Source: Echinococcus granulosus
Taxonomy: Eukaryota; Platyhelminthes; Cestoda; Cyclophyllidea; Taeniidae
Assembly: GCF_000524195.1 (NCBI RefSeq)
Contig: NW_020170384.1
Span: 2,033,685 to 2,097,684 of the forward strand
DNA length: 64,000 bases
Direction of reading: 5' to 3'
The notes below the pieces were generated by a model. The model worked only from the letters and a program-made list of their open reading frames with translations. It made no database searches and was not told the origin of the DNA. Of this stretch, positions 30,270 through 41,412 are shown one piece after another. The position numbers were made by a program, and so were the translations under genes. The stretch's first letter is position 1, and every line of letters starts with the position of its first letter.

Positions 30270-30456
30270 GATTTTTTTCCCCAAAGGCGGAAGAAGACAC
30301 ATTGCTCGGGCAGAATATGCATTGCCAAAGCACAGAAGGGATGGGACCTACTGGCATGGCCTGAAGGCCTGACTGTCAGGTATAGATAAGATAGCGGAGC
30401 CCCATATAGCCCGTTACCAACACTGAAGGTTACACAAACAGCCAAAGCATTACACC
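30270..30456 (-). mobile_element. Solo LTR, truncated
   Basis: GGCGGAAGAAGACACATTG, CTCGGGCAGAATATGCATTG and CTACTGGCATGGCCTGAAGG match the LTR. It ends GCATTACA at 30456, the LTR start on the minus strand. The opposite end is missing. Confidence 0.6.
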
Positions 30457-30941
30457 AATTTGTTTGTGTTTTTAGAATGTGTGACCAAGTCGAAGTTGAA
30501 AAAAGTATGATTTGGTAACAATGGGGAGTATTATGTGGTAGAGTAGTAAGAAAACCTTCTCAAAAAACAAATCAGCTCCTGTCTGTTTGGTTTGATATTA
30601 GTAACCCACCTTTGAAAGTGGCGTTTAAAGTGTATTTCTTCCAAATAATAATTTATATCACCTGCTTTCGCATAAGCTTTTCAAAAAAGAAAGTGCCTTA
30701 ACCTCTATATTAATAGTTAGTGATAAAAAAAATCAGCAATTCATGTTGAGAAAAGCGTTGTTAAAAATCATAAGTTTTTAATCACACATACTGTTCACGT
30801 GCTTGAGCATAACAAAAGAACAAAAGAAAAAGCGAATAACCCTACTGAAAACATTTAGATGGAAACAAATACATAATTTAACCGCTGGGTTGTAGGCCTC
30901 TAAGAGCTGGCAGTAGAAGCCCTGCTGGGTTAGAGAATTTA

Positions 30942-32004
30942 AACAAAATAAATTGGATTGCTCTCGGTTTTGGTAATGGGTCATATATGAGCCCCGCTTT
31001 TGTACTTCCACTGGGCGGGATGGCGTCCGGTCTATGCCAGTAGGCTCCCTCAGCCCTCCTGCACTTCTGAAATCCACTTTCTGATCTAGCACTGTCTTTT
31101 TTCGACTTGGGGAAAGACTCGGCTCGCTACATTGGTGGCAGTAGAAAGCAAACCTGATCCTAGGGGAGAGGTACTTCAATTTTTTTTATTCTATGTCGAA
31201 CATAAACTTGACGGATGAGGAACATAGGGTCTGGATAAAAGAATTGCAACGACCCTCAAGAGGAGGGTTGAAAATGGTGTATACTTTTGACAACCACTTT
31301 AGTTCGTGTTCTGAGGGAATGCTATTATCAACTGAACTGACGTTAGCCATGAACCATCAGAAAAAGTTCGTTAAGTACTCTCTGCGGTACCTGTACGGAA
31401 GTGTCTATTAAGTGAACAGGAGGCACCTCCTCCACCCCTTTTCTAGCTGGCTAGGACCCAAATAGATATGAATGGGCAGCAATAAAATGGTAAAAAAGTG
31501 GCAGGGCGGAATAGACGCGAAACCTTATCCCTACCCTTTACTAAGTGACTACTTTGACCAAGTGTTTGTGCGACAAGCGGTGGACGTACAAGATGATCAG
31601 CACACTACCCTTCTCCTATATAGTACCAAAACAGAGGAAACTCCAGCTCCAGTAAAGTAGCGATCAAGTTCCCCTTCAATTGCATGTGAATTCGATGAGT
31701 GGGAGGTCGATTCATGGATTCTCCTACGGCACTAACTACGTTGACGGCAGACACGGGAGGCAGACCAAGGAGCACTTTAGAGTCGACACTCAAAAGGCGA
31801 GGGAGGCTATGTAGTGTCTTGACCATTTCTTTAACCCTTTGTTTTTGTTATCCGGACGCTTGAGGCTGCATCTTTACATCTTCGTCGGGTGGTATGGCCC
31901 CCTCGGGACATGCCAGTAGTTCCTCAGCCCTTTTTGTACGTCCGCAATACATGTTCTGGCCAAGTACTGTCTTAGTTGGCCTTTAGGATGGACTCGGGGA
32001 GCTA
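30942..32004 (+). mobile_element. ~1-kb LTR element (copy 1)
   Basis: Two similar ~190-bp LTRs (about 30942-31131 and 31807-32004) flank a ~0.67-kb internal region. The left LTR ends GCTACA. It is followed by TGGTGGCAG at 31133-31141, which resembles a primer-binding site, then a stretch matching the other copies (CCTGATCCTA). A purine-rich tract (31791-31806) precedes the right LTR. There is no reverse transcriptase or integrase. Reading-frame remnants at about 31193-31410 and 31472-31660 are shared with the other copies. It lies between the two four-TM paralogues. Boundaries are approximate. Confidence 0.75.
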
Positions 32005-32310
32005 AAATTAGTGACTAATTTGGAACTCATTTCTGTTCATTTGACATGCTATATTTTTCCATTCACGAAAATTTCAAGAGACAAAGATTTTATGAAATTA
32101 CACAATTTTTTGGAATATTGTAATTAGTTGTGCTTTTTCGAGTGATTACAATCCAGGTACCAAGCATTTTATACCCCAAAAGTTATAAAACTTAAATAAA
32201 AGAGGGAACATTACGACGAAAGCAAAAACAATGTTAAAATCATAAAATTGAGTTTGCGAAGATAGAGTTTAAAACGTTGTGCTTAAGGTTGGCTCCCATC
32301 ACGATTAAGT

Positions 32311-32700
32311 CTAGGATAAGATGTCAATGAGGATAAAGACAGAAGTCTCCAATCCCAGTGTCATAGCGATGCCTCCCACTAGTGGTGCCCAGAAGTGTTT
32401 TCCCTGGTAGTAGATGCACAGCGCAATGAGCATTAGCGTGGCACCCGCGGCGACTATGATGAATTCGCTGATACAAATCCAACTCTTGCCTTTGAAAATG
32501 GAAATGAAGGCGAACACCGTGCCGATAATGAAGAGGGCCAATGCAGTGGCTATTAGTGCTGCCATCTGCTTGTAAACCTCGCTCTTCTGACAACTCTGCG
32601 CGAAGAGGGAGCCACATACGCTGATGTCCAGAGCAATCGCCAGACTGGTGAAGACCAGGATGATCGGCATAATCACCACATACTTGATATTTGGGTTCAT
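32311..32700 (-). CDS. Small four-transmembrane protein, paralogue B (unknown function)
   Basis: A single coding exon of 129 residues with four hydrophobic segments at about 8-28, 45-68, 75-97 and 106-128. A Cys-x7-Cys pair (CGSLFAQSC, Cys29/Cys37) sits in the first loop. It is the paralogue of the gene at 29248-29634, on the same strand 2.7 kb away, with a 1-kb LTR element inserted between them. The order of helices, the loop cysteines and the motif EFI..AAGA.LML are shared, so both are likely real and under constraint. An acceptor (GTGTGTATAG) ends 18 nt before the ATG, and a possible 5' UTR donor (GGATG|GTAAGAG) lies about 150 nt further upstream. The function is unknown; plasma-membrane or vesicle location is inferred from topology only. 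Confidence 0.78.
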   Translation of the reverse strand: MNPNIKYVVIMPIILVFTSLAIALDISVCGSLFAQSCQKSEVYKQMAALIATALALFIIGTVFAFISIFKGKSWICISEFIIVAAGATLMLIALCIYYQGKHFWAPLVGGIAMTLGLETSVFILIDILS

Positions 32701-32718
32701 TATAACACTTCACTCGTT

Positions 32719-34224
32719 CTATACACACAAAAAAGTACATAAAATGTTACCAGCAATTCAAAAAAATGTAAAACCCATAAAGGTTTTCTTCAAGATACCT
32801 ATGCTTTGTTTATAGAAGAAAAAACAACTACCCATAGGCGTCCTTCTTTCCATCTCGCTCTTACCATCCAATTGTGCATTTCAAATGCGATTGTCCAGTG
32901 CCAAGAGAAGCTGATAATCATCACGTGGGGAAAATGGAAGGAGTAAGGAGAATGAAGTACTAATTGCTAATTTGCTATTGCTAAAGAAGTTCTTAAACAA
33001 GTTCAAGTTAATTGGCCTCGCTCGTAATTTTGCTTAGCCCTCGGCAAATGAACAAATTCCAGCGAATTACTGTATCTGCAGTCCACCACACTCCCAGTTG
33101 GAGACTCTTCTTCCAAGGGTGAAGTAGCATGTGCGTCAGAAGCGTGGGACAATGGGGGAGTAAAATAAGCGAAAAGAAAGCCCATTTCTTATCATAAATA
33201 AGTAAGGAAACCAAGCTTTTCAAACGTCACGGTTTTATGACGTAACAGAGGAATGAGAGAGGTTAAAGCTTACTTTCTGCCATTCTTAACAATGCGTTTC
33301 ACTTTCATTTGCTTAGTTTCCACGACTTTCTTAGTTGAGACAAGTGTCAACTATTTTTTTTTGCATTTATTCTGAATGGTTGGTACAATGGCTACAATAC
33401 GGAACAAAAGGTGTTCCTGAAAGTGAGTGATTTATCACTAGAATTATGGTATTTACCAAAAACATTTATAGCTATTAACATTTCAATTCCTATATGAGTT
33501 TAAAAAAGTTTTTTGAAACTTTGAAGGTAGGCGCAACCCTGTTCTCCGAGCAGCCAGGTTCCATTTTACAAAATGAGGGCTCAAACTAACAGGCAAGTAG
33601 CAGGGAAGTACAACGAAGAGCTCCGTACGGATAAAAAGGCGCATCATGCATAAAAAGAACAACATACTACAAGTCCCTTCAAATTACGAGTTAATGTAAT
33701 GATCTATACCAAAAACCGAATAAACTTTTCGGTCACGTGAGGCACTTCCCCATTCCACTCAACCAAAGAAAGATAAAAAGGAGAAATGTGGAGTCACTTA
33801 CAGACTGTGTTCGTGCCAAATGGGCAAAGGTACCTTTTACCGAGTTTTATAACTATTAGGACACCAAGCAGTTTGACCTGATTGGGTGACGTGGCAAGGC
33901 AGAGGCACAGCAAGTCACGTTTAACGGGGAAACATGTCAGGTGTAACCGCACCTGCGAAAATTAAGATTCCATGAGAAAAATTTAGGCATGCTCTATGGA
34001 GGTAGAAGTGCAATTTCTCAAGAAAGTACGTATAGAAATGGTAGAGCTAGTTATATTTGCTCGTTTTTATACAATGTCTTAAAATTCAAAAGTTAGCACG
34101 CGATCCATCGGGTGGCTATTATAAGCAAATAAATGCTAGATGAGATAAAGTAAAATTAAGCCTTGATCCCTCATCATCTTGGCTATCCACCTAAGTTTGA
34201 TAAAACGACATTCGATACCTCAAA
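32719..34224. other. Intergenic sequence upstream of four-TM gene B
   Basis: Holds a possible 5' UTR donor for the four-TM gene (near 32864). No further coding region or recognisable repeat. Confidence 0.4.
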
Positions 34225-35176
34225 GGTTGTTATTGTGTAACTTCTCTCCATTTTAGCCTTGCTATCATTGAAGGCTCCGCCTCCGTACCTCCGCTGGGTG
34301 GTGTGGTCACTGAGTTATCTTGGTAGCTCAACTCTTCTCAATGTATTCTATCTTCTTTTCGCTTCAGGGAAATCTCGGAGCTCTACGTAGGTGACAGCGG
34401 AAGGCGGACCCAATTCTAAGGGACAACTGAAGAGACAACCTTAACGTGGCAGGAAAAAAGGTAGAATCTCTGATTACCCCTAAAAGGAGGGTTGAAAAGT
34501 ACGTCTACCTTCGGCAACTACCACTGCCCTGTGTTCTGCGGGAATGCTATTAACAAGTGAAGCGACGTTATTCAATACCCAGCTGAAAAATTCCTTACGA
34601 AGCTGTCTACCATACCTGTACAAAGACGTCAATAACTTGAACTCGCAGTTTATCCTCCACCTCTTAACTAGTTGAAGAGAAACGGGATGGGTATGGCTGG
34701 GCGACGCTGAAGTGGAAACAATGTGTTAAGGGGAAACGGGCAAAATCTTACTTCCACGAAACCGTGTTAAACCACGTCCTTTATTAAATAATTGTGCTTT
34801 TCGGACAGTGTTATATCACTACCGATGAGTATACGTGATGGTCTGTACCCTCGTATCCAGCGGAATTGCCAATAGAGATCAGCGATGTTGCAGTTAGATG
34901 TCTTCTTTGTTGCACGCAAATTTAATGACTAGAGCGGTTTGTTTCAGGGGCGATATTCTTCCAGGATCGTGGAGAGAGGTTGGCCAAAGGGACGACGATC
35001 AAAAGGAGAGGGAGACAATGCCATACTTTGGTTATTTGTTGAACTCTTTGCTTTGGTTCCTTGGGCACCGAAAGTTCCACCTCTGTACTTTCGTTGGACG
35101 ATATGGCCTTCGGGGCAAGTCAGTAGCCCTAGTACTACTCCTTCTTTAGTTCTTAGGAAAGTGTCAGAGCTCTAAA
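34225..35176 (+). mobile_element. ~1-kb LTR element (copy 2)
   Basis: LTRs at about 34225-34387 and 35018-35176 share TTCCACCTCTGTAC..CGTTGG-type segments with the other copies. The sequence after the left LTR (GACAGCGGAAGGCGGACCC, then TCTAAGGGAC) matches the primer-binding/leader region. The purine tract AAAAGGAGAGGGAGA ends just before the right LTR. The internal frame remnant is broken by stops and frameshifts. About 120 bp of internal-start sequence follows the right LTR (35177-35300). Confidence 0.7.
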
Positions 35177-35300
35177 CTGCAGTTCTACTTTAGAGTAGGA
35201 GTATTTCATTAAAATTTGCCTTTTATATAGTCTAAGGTTTGGATAAAAAGGACTGAGAGCCTGAAACCATCCCCGTTGGAGTGACTGTTGAAAATATTCC
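35177..35300 (+). repeat. Extra internal fragment after the copy-2 right LTR
   Basis: The stretch around AAGGTTTGGATAAAAAGGA matches the start of the internal region of copy 1 (GGGTCTGGATAAAAGAA, near 31228). With the right LTR before it, the order is LTR-internal-LTR-internal start, as left by recombination between tandem copies. Confidence 0.5.
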
Positions 35301-35814
35301 TAGTTTGTAGATCACTTGAATATTCAGATTTTAAAGTTGAAGCCTAAATAAGTAAACAAACTTCGCCTTAAATTTTTGTGTTTTTCAAAATATGAGCTAA
35401 ATTGACTATAAATATATCATTTTATTATCCAGACGCAACTATGCGAGGAGTAGAAGGCAAACGAGGGTTTTCCCAAAATTTCATTCTAGCATAAACGCAA
35501 ATTTTAAGGTCTGACAACTACATTTATTTCCAATACACTATCCTGTTGCCATGTGTAAAAACTGATTGCAACATTTGGCTAATACCTGAGAAACAGCTTC
35601 AGCACCGTAAACATGGTCGGTATGACCGAATCATATTAGGACACCCTACTTCACGTCATCAGCGATGGTGCGCTGATTCCCGTTCTCATTTCCTTACAAA
35701 ACACTTCTTTAAATGGTTCCAAAATTTCTTCTCTTTTATGATGGTCAAAGTTAGAAAGATGTTCTAGCACTCAACGTGTGCCAACTTTCCGAAACTCCAT
35801 AGGTTTTGTGACTG

Positions 35815-36310
35815 GCCGTGTTAAAGCTTTCACAGAGAGATTCGCCTTACGTACAAATTCATAGCAGGTTTTGCATTCTGTCGATGATCAAGATCAGACA
35901 GGCATCCGGTGTGATGTCCGAATGCTTGTGGGAATGATTGCTGCGTCTGCGGATTGGGGATCACCACGGCGGGAATCGTAATTAATGGAGGTAAGGCCGT
36001 CGTTAAACTGTTGACGCCAACATGGATATCGCTGTGGCTGAGTATCTTATCACAGCTTCGCACTGTCCTTGAAGTCGTTTTCACAAATGAATGCCCGTAG
36101 GAAAGGGTTTTGTGTTGACTTACAAGACGCTTTGTTAATCATTACACACTGCATGCTCTGAGAACGATTCACTATTATCTTGAGTAGTGTCATCTTGATT
36201 GTCAGTGCCTCACATCGACTGGACCGGTGGCTGATAGGACACACTTGACACTACCGCGTACAGAGCTGCCATGGTAGTGCCCCTTTTTGCCGTATGCCTA
36301 CAAAGTGGTA
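35815..36310. repeat. ~480-bp dispersed repeat R2, copy a
   Basis: Shares a collinear stretch with 47075-47552: GAATGATTGCTG, ATCAGACAGGC, GTTGACGCCA, TTGAAGTCGTTTT, CGACTGGAC and GACACTAC occur in the same order and spacing. It is unrelated to the LTR family. The type is unknown; no terminal repeats were noticed. Confidence 0.65.
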
Positions 36311-36971
36311 AGTACTGGTTTGGCTTGAATCCACCAACCATATTTCTTTTTTAGCCAAAAAGTTTTCCTTCACATGAAGGTCATTTCAGTTGACCAAGTA
36401 ATTCGCGATTTCGGACCTTTTCAGGTCAAAGCGGCCCTTCCTCGAAGTGCATAAATGTCTGCAGGGGTTAATGGATTTTCTACGACCCACTAATAAAAGA
36501 GGAAAACAATTTTATTAATGAGAGTTGCTTATAGCACCCACCCCTAGGCATTATATCCGCTACACCTATGGCTGAATCAAAACTGTGTTCTTATTCAACA
36601 TACTAGTTAATAGCAAAGTCCAACAATTCTTTTAGATTTACACTAAATCCAAAGTAAATAATGAGACCGTCTGCTTGGTAAAAAAGTATACAGCCTCCGT
36701 AAACAATCATGAGAATGAAGCGTGATAAAGTCACGTAACAACTTCCTAGCGTCTACTTGAACCATGGCAGTATGATCACTTCATTACAGAATCAGATCAA
36801 AAAGGTCAGTGCAGTAGATGTAGATGTTCACTTTACAAGCACTTGCTCGTGTCAAAAATTTGATACAGATGGCTATAAAACTACTAATAACAACCAAACA
36901 AAATTTATAATTTACAAACAATTAAGAGATAAGAGGGCATGCGACAAACGGTTGGAAAGGTTACTATAAAG

Positions 36972-37145
36972 TGTAATACGCTAGCGGTTTGTCCCTTAGT
37001 ATTGGTGAGGCGTCAGTTTCGTACTTTGAATTAGCCCCCTTGTACCTCGCTGGGTGGGCTGGTCTTTTGGGCCATGCCAATAGCCCAGACACCTTCTCTC
37101 AATGTCCTGCAACTAACGTCAATTTCGGAAACCTTACGGAAAACC
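36972..37145 (+). mobile_element. Solo LTR
   Basis: Starts TGTAATACGCTAG and continues TATTGGTGAGGCG, CTCGCTGGGTGGGCTGG, GGCCATGCCAATAGCCCAGA and CACCTTCTCT as in the other plus-strand LTRs. The end is degenerate. Confidence 0.6.
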
Positions 37146-38717
37146 CAAAAGCTAAGTTATTATGAGAGAATGATCAAAATGCATTTTTAATGACACCAAA
37201 ACTTTAGATGATTTGAAAATATGTTTTCGAGATGCGTGTTGTTTGCGTACTTATTGTCCAATTATGGTGGGGATTTGTAAGACTTGACACCAATGGGGGA
37301 GTAACAAAAGATTATAGGTTAGTTACGATCCACCATTACTGAGGCATCTTTATAACAATTTTTTTTTACTTTTTAAGGGTAATAAAACCCATTTTTTTAC
37401 ACTCGATATATTCCGGGTGAAATTAAAAACCAACATTGTTTTGAAGAATCTGGGACAATTTGAACAGGGTGGTTAAACAATGCCTTACTTCAAATTGAGG
37501 AAGAAATAATGCCAATGATTGTCTTGCTTACACTTTAGAGTTATGAAGAAGTTACAGTCCCCTCGGTTTCAGCTTCCTTATCCCGATAGTGGCATTTTTT
37601 AATGGGCCTGCAGCCCTCCTGTGATCTTTGGCTGGGTACTTATCGGGTTTCCAGAAGTAACTTAGTTGTCAAGGCGACGTTAGGTATGGGGTAGATGGTA
37701 TCCTAGATATTCTATGGCCCAAAAGTCGAAGTCCTCAAGATCAAATAGAGGCGATTGAGGCAATCATGTTCGTCTAGTTACTAATTATGTCTCGAAGAAA
37801 TAACGAGATGCTAATGTAGGTCGCGTGGGGTCATCCAGCACATGACTAACCTGCTACGAACTAGCCGAACAAATGAATAGAGATTTTTTGCAAATAAAGC
37901 AATAAAGCCACTCAATGACTTGAAATTACAAATCATATTTAGTGAACAGTACGACAAAAATGACCTAGAAACTGCGAGTGAGGCAAATTATCTTCAAATA
38001 AACCGGTCCTATATTAATGCCCCATGGTTTTCCTGTTGTACAATCTACGAATACATTCAAACAAATGTGTTGTGGTTTATATCCGTGTCCCTGTCATTCA
38101 CAACTTAAAATTTACATATTATTAACAGGTATCATTGGGAGAAGTTAGAAACTAACGAATCTGGAAGACGCGAAATTGACACACTATTAAATTCCCCATG
38201 AGCAACATGCACGAACTACTAAATTTGCATCGTGTACAATGAATAGTCAATCCTAAAGACACGAACCGGAATCTTGGACCTCAATATGAAATCATGTCTT
38301 AACGAAATTTAAATGTGTCCCCCTTAAGTGTCTGGGCGCACCAAAGGTGGCAACGAGAAAATAAATGTAATGTCAGAAAATGCATCTCTTACTCACCTCT
38401 TCATAAAACAAACGATACTTGGAGATTTCAATTCTGAGAAGACAAAAATTCACTACAATATTCTTGCGTTTTTCATGGAACATTTGGTAGTTCCAAGTGT
38501 AGCTCAAAGACCACTGATAGGGATTTCCAGGTTTATTCCCATGAAGGCTCTAAAAATAGTAAGCAAGACGGGCAGATAACGATACATTGATATGCATAAC
38601 TTAGAGGCAGAAAAGAGTAAAGCTCTATTTAAACCGTCACTTAACCTAAAAAGCAAAAGAAAAAATTCAGAGCAGAACAGGTTATTCTGCTGTTCAAAGA
38701 ATGGCTATAAATGTAGA

Positions 38718-39730
38718 TGTAATACGTTGGTTGCTTAACTCTCGGTTTTGATGAAGAGCCACTTTTGACTTGGCCATTGTACCAAGTCGGGTGGGCTGGC
38801 CTTTGGACCATGCTAGTAGCCCAAATACCTGCTATATGCCGAATATATACGTATATACAATGCCCTGGAACTATGTCTTCCTTCGTCTTCAGGGAAGTCT
38901 TGAGACTCTACATGGGTTACGGTAAAAAGTGAACCCGATCCTAAAGGACATCTCTCCGAATTTCTACTGCTGGATGCTAAAACTTAGTGGAGTGGAAGAA
39001 GTACATATGGTACAGATGGGCGAATAGGAGATGACTCGGCAACAACCCCAGTCCCGTGTTCCGTAGGTGAGCTATTAACGACTGAAGCGACACTAGCCGT
39101 GAACTACCTAAAAGTTTCGTTAAGACTTCCCCTACCGCAGCTGCATAAAGCTGTTGATAAACTGAACCTGTGATACCTCCCCATTTTTCTGCTAGTTAGA
39201 TAAAGCCATCATGGATATGACTAGGCAGCTCCGAAGCTAGAACAACATGGCAAGGAGGAACGGACGCGGGACCCCTCCCCCATCACATGGACCTGCGTTA
39301 AATCCCGTCCTTCATTACATGAGTCTGCTTTTAGGCCAGTGTTCCTTTGTCTATCTATGGACACGTATGATGGCCAGCACAATTCACCGTTTGTGAATCC
39401 AGTTCCTAAATCTTACGAAACCCCAGATCCAACTGAATTGCCAAGAGGGATCAGTGACGTTAAGGTTAAGTATCTCCGCAGTTGCTCAGAAATTCGACGA
39501 CTGGCACGGCCGGGTCGCGAGTGTTTCCTCACAACACCAACTACGTTGTAATAGCTGACTGGGGAGGTCGGACAAGGAAAAAGCAGGGACGACGCTGAAA
39601 AGAGGAGAGGAGTTATTCGATACGTTAGTTGTTTAACTATCTGTTTTGGTGAGGAGCCACTTCTGAATTGGCCCTTGTACCATGCCGGATGCACTGGCCT
39701 TCTGGCCATGCCAGCAGCCCAAATACCTTC
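38718..39730 (+). mobile_element. ~1-kb LTR element (copy 3), right LTR truncated
   Basis: The left LTR at 38718-38912 begins TGTAATACG and ends CTACA. GAACCCGATCCTAAAGGAC follows in the leader. The internal region keeps the clearest frame remnants (near 39060-39160 and 39330-39550). The purine tract AAAAGAGGAGAGGAG at about 39597-39612 precedes the right LTR. That LTR breaks off after ~115 bp at CCAAATACCTTC, where another LTR starts at 39731. Confidence 0.75.
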
Positions 39731-40010
39731 TGTAATACGATAGTGGTTTATCCTTCGGTATTGGTGAAGCACCACTTTTAAGCTTTCAAGTTAGCCCTCA
39801 TGTATCTCGCTGGGTGGGCTGGCCTTTCGGCCATGCCAATAGTCCAGACACCTTCTCTGCGCTCTATATATAATCTGCCCGAGTATTATGTCTTACATTG
39901 TCTTCGAAGAGTCTCGAGACCCTATACTTCTGTATGTCAAACATATGCATATATATTTTGTCCGAGTACTTTGGCTTCTTTTGTCTTTAGGGAAGTTTCT
40001 GGGCGCTACA
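39731..40010 (+). mobile_element. Solo LTR, 280 bp, with internal duplication
   Basis: Starts TGTAATACGATAG and ends GGGCGCTACA, the same termini as the full LTR at 16701-16890 read on its minus strand. Its second half contains the block from TATATAT..CTGCCCGAGTA to the LTR end twice (about 39860-39930 and 39940-40010), which explains its length compared with ~190 bp in other copies. It abuts the truncated right LTR of copy 3. Confidence 0.7.
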
Positions 40011-41370
40011 TGAGAAGCATGCTAATATGGGGTTATGATGTGTATTTTGATTCGCCACCTGAATGTTCCATCTCTTGAGCTTTTATTTAACCACAGCAAT
40101 AGTATTATGCAACTTTTGCAGGAAGATAATAAATTTTAGCCCTTGGTAGAACTCACCGAGCCAAGCACAAAGAGAAGCAGTCTGCTAAATTACTACGAGA
40201 CCTTACTTATAGTGACGAGGCATACACCAACTCAAAAAAGGCAATGCTATTAAGCAACGTTTGTGCTGCGATATTGATCCAAGTTACTATTTCTAATTTT
40301 TTTGAGGATTTGCGTAATAAAACGTTAAGAATGTTTGGTACAACTAATTTAAATGTCTGATAATTGCCCATAAGTATGCAAAATAAAACATCTAAATAAC
40401 TGCCAATGCGGCGATCGCAATGACAATGCTTAGGTTTTTTGTGCACTTATCCTTATAAATTCTTTTAGTTTTGTTTACATACGCTATTCTTATCGTTTGG
40501 TTGTGACCTAGGAAACTGACAGGCACTCCATTGGTCGTTTGCATCGGGCCTTGGGGCTTGCTTCTCGTCACCGTGATTCATTAATGTATATTTTCAGGAG
40601 ATATAATTTCTTTTATTGCAAACTGAATTGTGTAACTCTTACCACTTAGGATCACACGTGCCTATCCAGCTTAGTTTTGATTTGTTCTGCTGATACATAA
40701 TCCTATTCGGCATCTAGCTACACAAGTTGTCCAATCAAATCGCAGCTTATTGCGTGAGGTTAAACTTTAGCAGAATTCAGCCGGGAACGTCCTGAGACGG
40801 TGTTGATGGTTGGACAGCTGATGTGTCTCGGGTTTCGGACTATTCGCCTGATTAATATCGAATTTCATCCGCATTTACCCTCGCCAATGTGTATCATAAT
40901 ACAAAATTTGCTACCACCAAATATGTACATTGAATACGCTTGAGTGCTTTTGTTTTTATGACATTTTTTACTATGTATTGACTATTTCCTACATTCAATG
41001 CTTCATTGTATTCATTGCTATACTAGCACTGTATTGTTGTGTTCTCTAATATTTGGGCTTACGGTTGTTGACGAAAGCAGATTCACATAAGTCACTGTCG
41101 AACACGGAGTGCTTTAAATTAGGTTGTTTATCACATTCATTTAACTGTAAGTGAAGTAGTGGGTCATCGTTTTTAAACTGCCTTTTTTGTTTTGTGAATC
41201 CTACCCGGTTTTATCCTTTTTAACCACCACGGCATGAATAGTTAACACAATCTTGTAATAAATTCAAGTTTCCATTTGACGGATCCCCCACTTTTTGTTC
41301 TGGAAGTGTTTCCATTTAGACCTTGAGATAGGTAGCTGCCAGACTAAGTTCCATTAAACGCATTCTGACC
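40011..41370. other. Intergenic sequence upstream of the SLC16-like gene
   Basis: AT-rich, no gene. A consensus-like donor near 41148 could end a 5' UTR exon of the SLC16-like gene. No TATA box is convincing. Confidence 0.4.
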
Positions 41371-41412
41371 TTTTATTCCAGCGCTTCATAAGAGTCTGTT
41401 CACTCCCTGGTC
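41371..41412 (+). promoter_or_regulatory. Pyrimidine-rich 3' splice acceptor before the SLC16-like start codon
   Basis: TTTTATTCCAG ends at 41381, and a 31-nt leader precedes the ATG at 41413 (context GGTCATGG). A possible upstream 5' UTR donor CTGTAAGTG lies near 41148, so either cis- or trans-splicing could use this acceptor. Confidence 0.4.

Noticed and set aside
32324..32740. 138-residue minus-strand frame overlapping four-TM gene B
   Set aside because: A shifted frame of a gene whose other frame is conserved with its paralogue; His/Arg-rich shadow.
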